Origin: Brugia malayi
Lineage: Eukaryota; Nematoda; Chromadorea; Rhabditida; Onchocercidae
DNA length: 64,000 nt
Direction of reading: 5' to 3'
Assembly: GCF_000002995.4 (NCBI RefSeq)
Contig: NW_025062479.1
Span: forward strand, 22,998,721 to 23,062,720
Of this stretch, positions 47,444 through 57,384 are shown piece by piece. Numbering within the stretch: position 1 is the first letter of the stretch; every line of letters begins with the position of its first letter. Under the pieces are notes generated by a model, which saw only the letters and a list, made by a program, of their open reading frames with translations, was not told the DNA's origin and made no database searches. The position numbers and the translations under genes are program-made.

Positions 47444-49815
47444 TCAATTGCTTTTCAAACTTTTTTTCTTTCTCATTGTTGCTACTGGTATTGGTGCGTC
47501 GAGCAGATAAAGAATGAATTTCACGATTTGCAGTTGCATAAATGGCGGAAGCCATGAAACTGGATAAAAACTAGAAAGTAGTAAAAGTAGTAAAAATCAA
47601 AATGTTAAATGTTGAGTTAAATGAAATTAAAATTTGGAAGTGTAACCGAAAGTATTCATTTTATTTTCTACATTCTGTCAATAAAATTTTAGATCAAATC
47701 TAATTAATTTTGTAACACTTTGCATTTCACTAAAATGTGAAACTCACAGAAGTATTGCATCCCAACCAATAATGTTAGATAGTTTTGGACGTCTTGCAAC
47801 AATAGCTTCATAATAAGAATTAATTACCCATGTTGTATCTTTTGATAATATTTGTGCATGAAGATTATGTACAAATACTTTTGCTAAAACACATATGGAT
47901 AAATCTTTTTAATAAAAATTAGTATAACTTAAAAATCATTTTCAGTTATTTTGTTAAAATTATTCTCACTTAATTTTGAATTATTCGTTTATTCACTTCT
48001 TTAATTATTTAATCATTCTTATTTACATTCTGATTAATGTAAATATCCTGTAACGTTCAGCATTCCTGTAATGCTATCTGCATAAATTCCGGTTGTTTGT
48101 ACATACATTTCTGTTTTATAAAACAACATGCACATGCACTTTTGCAAGTTTCACTTTTATTATAGCAGAAATGAATACCTTTCGTCAAATAGTTGTGGCC
48201 GTATTCATCGAGGAGATCTTCTGATGATCGATACCAAACTGTATCGATCATACTTTTTAAACCCTGAATTTCTTGCATTCCGGTCAAAAATGAGCCCGGA
48301 GATATTGTTATCACCTGTACTCCATATGATCCAAGTTCATGCCTTGAAGTCAATTAATTTATAGATATTTACCTATTAAGGATAGAATTTATTTATTTTT
48401 CACATCAATATGCCAAGTTATTCTTATCGCTACAAAGGATTCTGAAAAGGTATATAAGCCCAATAAATCAATAATTTCATACCTGATAACGTCAGTGTAA
48501 CCTTGAAGAGCACACTTTGATGAGCAATAAGGACCAAAACCAGGTGCACAAACGAGTGTCACACTACTTGAGCACATTACTATTCGACCTCTAGATTTGC
48601 TTTGCAGAAAAGGGAAAGGATAAAACAAAATTTAGAACAGTTAATAATTCGTTCAGTAATGTGAAGGTAAAATTAAAGAGAATATTGAACGGGAACATTT
48701 ACATCATAATTAGGATAAATACAAAACAATTAGTTTAAAAAAGCTTATTAAATGTGCAAACTAGCTGAATTTCTCACAATGGATAAATTTTCTCGAAATC
48801 ATTCATGAAATTCTGAAAGTTCAAGAATTATCTTTAAGTATGAGCTGAAACCGCAATTAATATTGCAATACTGGAAATTGTTATTAATTCCACAATTGTT
48901 GTTCGACGGTTCGTCAAGCAAGCAAATATTATAAATATTATTCGAACCTGGACTTTTTGATAAGATCACGAAACGTTTGCGTTACTCGAATTACGCCGCA
49001 CGTATTCACTTCCCACACGTCTTTATAGTCGTCCACGGTCAAAAAGTCATCGTAGAAGATATTGCCCCGCACTCCAGCGTTGTTGATTAGAGCGTGAAAG
49101 ACTGAAAAAGAATATTTTCAATTTCAGTGCTGAGCAATCATTTCATTGGAATTAATCCGCCGTACAATACCAAAGAATCATTGAATTTTGATTAGTGTAT
49201 TTCTTGAATAACTATAGAATCATTCAGACAAACAGTTACACATTTCAAAGATGCGGACCGAGATTTTTTTCTCTCAAAACAGTGTCTACGATTTCTCGAG
49301 ATTTTCGGACACTCTCGTCATCGGTTACATCCATTTGGAATGCATACAGTCGACCTTGACTGATTGAGCTGTAGCTATCTTCCAATTCTTTTACACTCTG
49401 TAAACTTCATCGGAACATATGGACAAATCAATTTCACAAATTGTTTTCTACAATCAAAAAAAAAAATTAAATGAAATTAATTTTAGATAATTTAGAAGTG
49501 TACAATGGCGCGGCGACATCCTGCAAAAACTGTTAACCCATTCTGAAGACATCGTTTCACTAAATCTCTGCCAAATCCTGCAAATTCATTTCTCTTCGAA
49601 ATCTCTTCCAAATCTTTTCTAAATCATTTATAAACGAAAATTTCCAACCAGCGGTCTGAATCATTTCCTCCACTACAAAAATCCTTACCGTTTCCGCATC
49701 CAGTGATCAGTACCGCCTTTTTGTCAATTTCATCAATTGTCAATTTACGGCCCAATAATCCATAAATGAAATACAGCAGTGACAGTACAATAAATAATAT
49801 TACCAGCAAAAACAT
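47444..49815 (-). CDS. SDR gene G: membrane-anchored short-chain dehydrogenase, complete, 342 aa, chimeric
   Basis: Exons 49815-49689, 49577-49504, 49397-49259, 49101-48948, 48590-48483, 48342-48179, 47883-47748 and 47570-47444 total 1029 nt, ending TGA. Exons 1-4 and the first part of intron 4 are near-identical to C/D; similarity stops at about 48730. Exons 5-8 are distinct: CSSSVTLVCAPGFGPYCSSK (Ser173, Tyr186, Lys190), PGSFLTG, and a C-terminus rich in Lys (RKKKSLKSN). The exon 6 acceptor is TTCAAG|GCATGAA, with an in-frame TAA upstream. It is divergent from pseudogene H. Confidence 0.92.
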
Positions 49816-51630
49816 CTTTCATTAGTGTGACGAGAAATTGTCTCAGATAAAATTGCTTTTGCTTCCCTTAAATATGTTTTCACTGCAAAATGGTCAAATA
49901 GTAAGGCACAAATTTGAAAATATTCGTTGGTACAAAGTTATACAAATAACAGTGCGCAATTGATTCGTCCAGAAAAATCGACGTGTGCGAACCAAAGATT
50001 CAATGCAAAGGACAATACGACCCAACGTTATGTGTTGGCCATCGCAAGGATTTCGACGAAGAAAAACTGAACGAAAAAAGTGGATTCGATAATTATAGCT
50101 GCTGATTCAGTAATTATACGGAAGAATCAACGAGCAAAGAGATAAAATCAGTTCAAAGTTTTTTTAATTCGATCCTTATAAAAAGATTTCATTGATGACT
50201 CAATCACTCGGTTACTTAATCATTTCATTACTCGATCACTTCTTCATTCGGCCACTCGACATTCGACTACTTCAACACTCGATTACTCACTTACTCGACA
50301 CTCGATCGCTCGATCACTTGATTGCTGATCACTCGACTCAATCATTTGATTATTTGATCATTCGTTCACTGGGTTAATTGGCTATTCAACACTTGGTTGC
50401 TGATTACTCAGTCATTCGATAGTTTGATTATTCAGCCACTCGTCCTCCGGATCGCTCAATCATCCGGGTCACTCAGTCACTTAATCACTACTCAATTACT
50501 GGATCATTCCTATCATTAAAGTGTTTCAATGAGTTAATACGGGTGAACTGATGGGACAATGATTTTACTCATACAGTGGACGTTGAAGGAACAGTACGCA
50601 TTTAACATTTTAGTAAAAAAAATTTGGGTGGAGCAACGCCAAATGCACTGAAAATTAAATCTTTTCGTTTTTGTTTTTATTCCTTTTTTGTTGAATACTG
50701 TTTGCAAAGTCTTTCTAGTGTCTTTTTCTATACTAAAAACAAAAATAATGAAAAACTTGCAATGATTTTTTGTTGTCAAATTTATTTTACGTCAGAATAA
50801 ATTCCTCAGCAATTGAAATTGCTATGTGGACGGTATTTGTACGTACTTTTATTGCATGTTTTTATAAACAACGATTTTTAAGTTTGAAATGATTTTGAAT
50901 TGTCGAAGATAGCTAGCAATTATATACACATACGTTCAGAGACTATAATACTTGTGTTCAGAGAGTTGCATTAATATCCTTTTAATTAATATCTATAGTT
51001 TAATATTTATTCATTAGATTAATTGAAATTTAAGAAGAGATTAATTAAAGATTTGTATCTTTGGAATCTGTTGTCTTAAGCTTTTCCTGTAAGACAACAA
51101 AAACCATTAAAGAAATGCAAGCATGTACTTTAATTAAAAATGGTGTCAGTTAGATTTTCGAAATGTTTAATTTAATGTTTAAAATTTAATTCGACAAGAA
51201 TTAAAGTAATAATTACTCTTTCATCACTTTGATATAAATATTCTTTGAATTTTGACAGCGTTTTTAGATGGTATTTACTCATCATCAATGGAAAAAAAAG
51301 TATTGAAGGAGTAAAAAAGTAAAAAATAGGGAACGACCGGTTGACTTCCAGTTTTCGATTCGCTCGGCCCTTTCCCCTATTCGTTCATCAAAACTTCAAA
51401 TGCGTATTGCCATTTGCGCTTCTTTGCTTACTGCCAACAGTTTCAAACATTTTCTCTTTTTCTCCAGGCTCAATTCAATATAACTTACTTCTTGACCATT
51501 TTGTGTTGAGAAGTGAAAACCTCTAAAGAATAAAAAGCAAAAGTAATTTCACATTCAGTCAAAGATATCTTTTTCATCTCTTAAGGCCCTTCTAATTTTA
51601 TTCGATCCCAATAATTTTTGTCTCTCAAGA
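49816..51630. promoter_or_regulatory. Divergent intergenic region between gene G and pseudogene H
   Basis: Third direct copy of the divergent region. It has a Cys-containing frame at 49971-50105 (plus), a shorter and rearranged octanucleotide satellite at about 50196-50510, then the H-proximal block (about 51330-51600). It is more diverged than the C/B and D/E copies, with added sequence at about 50890-51060. Confidence 0.5.
50196..50510. repeat. 8-bp satellite, copy beside gene G
   Basis: Octanucleotide array (CACTCGATCACTTGATTGC) of about 35-40 imperfect units, more degenerate than the arrays beside C and D. Confidence 0.8.
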
Positions 51631-52240
51631 TGTTTTTACTGGTAATCTTATTTACTGTACTACCATTGCTGTATGTTACTTACAGATTATTGGTGGAATT
51701 GACAGGAGATTTCTGGTAGAAAATAATTTCAAAAAATAATTAATATGCCTGAAAATTTGTTATTAAAAAAGGATGCCAGTTTTAAAGTGTAGGCTGCCTA
51801 TTATAAAATAATTTCTTGAATACAAATTAGCATTTCATCAGCTAATTTGAAATGCAAAATATCACTGAGAGCAGAAAAACAGGAAAGTGCGAAGTGGCAG
51901 AGAGTCAATAAAAGAAAATTTAGAAATACTTTTGTTACTTCCGTGAAATGCTCCCATCGGCTTTACCTTATTTGCAGAATGTAAATGAATTGGAAAAGAG
52001 AATATGGATGAATTGAAAAAATAGAAATATAAATGAATTGGAAAAGAGAATATGGATGAATTGAAAAAATAGAAATATAAATGAATTGGAAAAGAGAAAA
52101 TGGATGAATTGAAAAAATAGAAATATAAATGAATTGGAAAAGAGAATATGGATGAATTGAAAAAATAGAAATATAAATGAATTGGAAAAGGGAAAATGGA
52201 TGAATTGAAAAAATAGAAATATAAATGAATTGAAAAAACA
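51631..52240 (+). pseudogene. SDR pseudogene H (exons 1-3 of the B type, decayed)
   Basis: Exon 1 starts at 51631 with MFLLVILFTVLPLLYVTYRLL but has an internal deletion removing the region up to and including TGxxxGxG. Exon 2 survives only as its last bases (GGATGCCAGTTTTAAAGTG near 51772), with Glu changed to a stop. Exon 3 keeps its acceptor and first 31 nt (TTTGCAGAATGTAAATGAAT) and then dissolves into a 48-bp minisatellite. No exon 4-8 follows. It is certainly non-functional. Confidence 0.88.
51983..52235. repeat. 48-bp minisatellite seeded in the pseudogene H exon 3
   Basis: Five copies of a 48-bp unit beginning AAATGAATTGGAAAAGAGAA, the same text as the start of pseudogene exon 3. A 110-codon frame on the minus strand (repeated FQFIYISIFSIHP) results from the 3n period. 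Confidence 0.92.
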
Positions 52241-52339
52241 CCATTACAACAGGAAAAGTATTCTGTTGTGTACTGACAAACTTATAAATATACAACGGAA
52301 ATGCTTAAGCCGAAATGATTTGCGACTACAGAATTCATT

Positions 52340-52920
52340 TTTTTAATTAAAATTTTGGCGTTGTTCCATGTGTAATGTATAAATTTCAGTTCCTAGAAAA
52401 GAAAGATTGTCTTTGTATTTTTTTGCGCTATTTATTGAATAAAATTTAATTTTCGTTATGTTTCACATTTCATTGTGTCTTATGGAAAATAAATGACAGA
52501 AATTCTGAACGAAGGAAAAAACCAAAGTGTTTGCGACGAAAGTGTCAAAGTTCTGTTTATATATTTGATCTGTCAAAGGACAAAAGCGCTACGTACAGAG
52601 TAGAAAATAATTTTAAAATTACTACGAAAAATAAAAAAATTTGAACTCTTCAGAGTAAGTGAATGAGGAAATATAAATGAATTTTTCATAGCAATTTGAT
52701 GTCATTAAAAACTTTTTCAGTGAAATTTTATTGTCATGAAATTGAAATCTTTAAGAAATTCATCGCTGAATTGGACAAGAAGTATAGAAAACATTATAAT
52801 TGTCCTTCTAATACTTACTTTCTCCTACTACATTTCCATTTCAATTCTCTACAACAATTTAATTGTATTAAATTACTTGACGATTGTAATTATTTTGTAC
52901 AAAGTCACTGTCTCTACTAA
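52340..52920 (+). pseudogene. Further degenerate copy of the small two-exon element
   Basis: Plus-strand homologue of the spacer element: KINDRNSERRKKPKCLRRKC and IFDLSKDKSATYRVENN are readable. A TGA interrupts before the first donor. A second frame after TTTTTCAG reads VKFYCHEIEIFKKF and stays open to TAA at about 52920, but diverges from the other copies after about 20 codons. Confidence 0.3.
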
Positions 52921-55385
52921 TTTAAATTCCATCAATAAACGTAGGCAGAAGTGTAGTTCGATTTTATTTTATGAAAACAAGCAGATATTGCCTCTGTTTC
53001 TAAATTTATTTTTTTCACAAAGGAAAATTCTAGCAGATTCATCACTTAATGAGAATGATCCGTGAAAAAAACAAATGTTTATAACCATTTTTGTGTATTT
53101 ATGAATGTTTATGTGTGTGTGTGTGTGATGTGTAAACATCATTATTGTCGGAGAAACTAAAAAAAAATACAACTTATTGTGCATAGGAACATTAAAAAGG
53201 TCAAAAAGAGGATAATTTTAAAGAAATCTATCGTGAAAGTTTTTTTTTTTTTGATTTGTCATCGTTTCACGAGAAAAAATTGCTACAAAGGTTTATTCTT
53301 TGTGGTAGGTTGTTGGTAACTGTATGATAATTATAACCGAATTGAAGAAACTATTTTGAAGTTTGGATAGGAAAAAAAAGAAAATTGAATGATTAAGGTA
53401 TACTGTGATATAATCCAAAGAGTCCTACAATTTGCGCAAAAGCAGAAAGTTGTGCGCTTCTGTGCGGACAACGAGGATGACATGGTCTGGAAGAGTAAAG
53501 TAGCATACAGTTTTGGTATGTATTTCCAATCATCTGAAATTGAATATATTTTCACTGGACTGCTTTACTTCTACAGTAGTGAATCATTTAGACATTCTGT
53601 AGAGAATTGCTGGATAAGCAAATCTATGCAAATCTAATTTGAAGATTAATCTGGATGTTATCTCTTATTAATTCTCATTTCAAAGATTTTTAAGATTCAT
53701 CCTTGAAATTCATGTCACCTGTTTTAAGTTTAACCTGAAAGTAAGATTAAATATGCATTGCATAAATCTTTCTATTGAAAAATAATATTAGTAATCATGA
53801 AAAAAAAAAAAAAAAAATGTTCGCCTAGTAAATCTTTCCAAGCTTTAGAGTTTTGAGTGTCTTTTTTGAAATGTTACCTGTCCAGTATTTAAGCCATCAA
53901 AGATTACGATCTTGTGGTGATGGAGATAATAAAGATTAGCGTAGAATTTGGTTTTCTTTTTTTTTTTTCTGCAAGATTAACTTGAAGGATTGTGATATAT
54001 GTATTGAAAAAGACAATGTATTACTTATTTATTCAACAAATCACTTAAACTTGATAATAGCTTTATCGTTTTTATACGATATCATACGTATATAAGAAAT
54101 GAACAAAATAATAATTAAATTTTATCAATAGTCCACTAAATGTTCAGTAAATTGTCGTACTTTCATTTCACCATTGCTGCTACCATGTTTCACTTTCACA
54201 CTACAATCGATCGTCTGTTGAACTGTTGTTTCTGATGAAGTTGCAAGCCGTGTCGGTTGAATTGTCCAATTGTCAAATTGCACTGCTTAACTCAATTTGT
54301 CAACCCACTTCTTTTAAACCCTTTAGGGTCCTTCTCATCTATGTACTCTTCATCATACGTTCTTTTGCATTACGTTGATTAACTGATCTCTAATCTATTT
54401 CATTTCTTTTTTTTTTTTTTCGAGAAACTCAAGATTTTTATTGGAGTAGCGTTTGTTGGTGTCGTAGATGTTATCTTGGTTCGTCGCATCACAGACTATC
54501 TACTCTTTACTTGACCCTATTAATAGTCTTATATATAGCTAATTATATTTTTTCGGTATCGCTAACATTTCCAACCGGAAACGGCAAACTTCTTCAGGTG
54601 GAGTCATGTTCATTATCTTCTACTTTTGACATACTTTGAATGCAATTTTTCTAGAACTATTCTGTTTACTTCTAGATACTCTATCTAGCATGATGATGTA
54701 ATTATTTTTGTTTTTTTTTTTTTTTTGTAATATTGTCAGCAGTTCTTGAAAAATGGTGCTTTTACAGGATTCTCTGAAGGATCTGCAATTAATGAACAGT
54801 TATCCTTCATTATTTTACTCTGTGTTGAATTCACATTTGCTTCAGATAGCTCTTCTTCTACAGCAACACAGTTAAGAAATAATAAACTTGTTGATGCTTA
54901 GTTCTCAAAAGTTTTTCTTTAACGAAAACAATTCCTAATCATCACACACAATCTTTCCCTCTTTTCATAATTATTAGCATTATATCTTATTTATACCATA
55001 AAACCTTTCCTTCTACTCTTACCTTACTCTTGTCACCAATAACTGTTATTTGAGAAATATAATTTTTTGCTGATGAAGTGCAACCCGTGTTGGTTGAATT
55101 GTCCAATTGTTTTTTGCCTTGCAAAAAATTCAGTTCACTTCGCGCTTTTTAAGAATGCTGAATGAATGCCGAATTTTCTGAATGAAACTTTGCTATTCGT
55201 TTTAGCTTCTTCATACACGCCTTTTCCGCTTTTTTGTGTTCCCATCCATTTCAGCTTCTTTCTTCCTTCAACTTTAAAAAATCTCGAACGAATTGAAAAC
55301 TTTAAAAAATGCAATTGTTTCTTATTGTCGAACCATTTTTGTTTCAGTTCTTTCACTTTGACATCATTAGCAGAATTGAAATTAG
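52920..55385. other. Spacer between pseudogene H and the gene I satellite, no certain gene
   Basis: Contains a short TG run (about 53112-53127), T/A runs and two copies of a motif of about 42 bp (54232-54274 and 55070-55109). An open frame at 53389-53637 (MIKVYCDIIQRVLQFAQKQK) has no recognisable family and an equally open antisense, so I do not call it. Confidence 0.5.
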
Positions 55386-55389
55386 AGTC

Positions 55390-57010
55390 ACCAAATGAAC
55401 GAGTGATCGAACAATCGGTGATCGAATGACCGAACGACCGAGCGATCGAACGATGGAGTGATCGAATGATCCAGCGATCGAGTGAACGAACGATCAAATG
55501 ATCGAGTGATCGGACGATCGAATGATCGAGTGATCGGACGATCGAGTGATTGAATGATCGAGTGATCGGACGATCGAATGATCGAATGATCGGATGACCG
55601 AACGACCGAGCGATCGGGTGACTGAATGATCGAACGATCGAGTGATCGAGCGATTGGGTGATCGAATGACTGAACGATCGAGTGACTGAATGATCAAACG
55701 ATCGAGTGATCAACTGACCGAACGATCGAGTGATCGAGTGACTGAATGATCGAATGATCGAGTGATCGACTGACCGAACGATCGAGTGATCGAGTGACTG
55801 AATGAGCGAACGATCGAACGACCGAGTGATCGAATGATCGAGCGATCAGGTGGTCGAATGACTGAACGATCGGGTGACTGAATGATCGAACGATCGAGTG
55901 ATCGAATGATCGACTGACAGAGTGATCGAATGATCAAGCGATCGGGTGATCGAATGACTGAACGATCGAGTGACTGAATGATCGAACGATCGAATGATCG
56001 AGTGATCGAACGATCGAGTGATCGAATGATCGAGTGATCGAATCATCGAGTGATCGAATGATTGAACGATCGAGTGACTGAATGATCGAACGATCGAGTG
56101 ACTGAATAATCGAACGATCGAGTGATCGAGTGATCGAATGATCGAGTGATCGAATGATTGAACGATCGAGTGACTGAATGATCGAACGATCGAATGATTG
56201 AATGATCGAGTGATCGAACGATCGAGTGATCGAATGATCGAACGATCGAGTGATCGAGCGATCGGGTGATCGAATGACTGAATGATGGAACGATCGAATG
56301 ATCGAGTGATCGACTGACCGAACGATCGAATGATCGAGTGATCGACTGACCGAGTGATCGAATGATCGAATGATCGAGTGATCGACTGACCGAGTGATCG
56401 AATGATTGAACGATCGAGTGACTGAATGATCGAACGATCGAGTGATCGAATGATCGAGTGATCGACTGACCGAGTGATCGAATGATTGAACGATCGAGTG
56501 ACTGAATGATCGAACGATCGAGTGACTGAATAATCGAGCGATCGGGTGATCGAATGACTGAACGATCGAGTGACTGAATGATCGAACGATCGAGTGATCA
56601 GCTGACCGAACGATCGAGTGATCGAATGATCGAGTGATCGACTGACCGAGTGATGGAATGATTGAACGATCGAGTGACTGAATGAGCGAACGATCGAACG
56701 AGCGAGTGATCGAATGATCGAGCGATCGGGTGATCGAATGACTGAACGATCGAGTGGCTGAATGATCGAACGATCGAGTGACTGAATGATCGAGTGATCG
56801 GATGATCGAATGATCGAGTGATCGAATGATTGAACGATCGAGTGTCGAGTGACTGAGTAATCGGTAACTGAGTGTTGAAGTGATCGAGTTATTTAGTGAT
56901 TGAATCAAGCGATCGAGTATTATGAATAACGGATTGTTAATGGAATGGCCGAATGAAGAAGTGATCGAGTAATGAAATGATTAAGTAACCGAGTGATTGA
57001 GTCATCAATG
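55390..57010. repeat. 8-bp GATCGARY satellite, expanded 1.6-kb array
   Basis: About 200 octanucleotide units GATCGA(A/G)(T/C), with variants GACTGAAT, GATCGGAC and GATCGGGT arranged in longer recurring strings. It is inverted relative to the arrays beside C, D and G and four to five times longer. Minus-strand frames of up to 324 codons (repeated RSFDHSITR) follow from 8 bp reading as an 8-residue period; they are not genes. Confidence 0.95.
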
Positions 57011-57384
57011 AAATCTTTTTATAAGGATCGAATTAAAAAAACTTTGAACTGATTTTATCTCTTTGCTCGTTGATTCTTCCGTATAATTACTGAATCAGCA
57101 GCTATAATTATCGAATCCACTTTTTTCGTTCAGTTTTTCTTCGTCGAAATCCTTGCGATGGCCAACACATAACGTTGGGTCGTATTGTCCTTTGCATTGA
57201 ATCTTTGGTTCGCACACGTCGATTTTTCTGGAAGAATCAATTGCGCACTGTTATTTGTATAACTTTGTACCAACGAATATTTTCAAATTTGTGCCTTACT
57301 ATTTGACCATTTTGCAGTGAAAACATATTTAAGGGAAGCAAAAGCAATTTTATCTGAGACAATTTCTCGTCACACTAATGAAAA
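57011..57384 (+). promoter_or_regulatory. Upstream region of gene I
   Basis: Reverse-complement copy of the sequence upstream of genes C, D and G, including the Cys-containing frame on the minus strand (57229-57095). An upstream ATG at 57378 is out of frame with the SDR start at 57385. Confidence 0.5.

Noticed and set aside
51963..52295. 110-codon minus-strand frame
   Set aside because: 48-bp minisatellite derived from a pseudogene exon.
53389..53637. 82-codon plus-strand frame
   Set aside because: The opposite strand is equally open, no family is recognised and no splice context is seen.
54232..54274. Hammerhead ribozyme suggested by CTGATGA followed by a hairpin and GAA
   Set aside because: The hairpin does not directly follow CTGATGA, the GAAA core is incomplete and no flanking stems I and III were found.
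55934..56908. 324-codon minus-strand frame (and neighbouring frames)
   Set aside because: Translation of the 8-bp satellite; residues repeat every eight in several frames.
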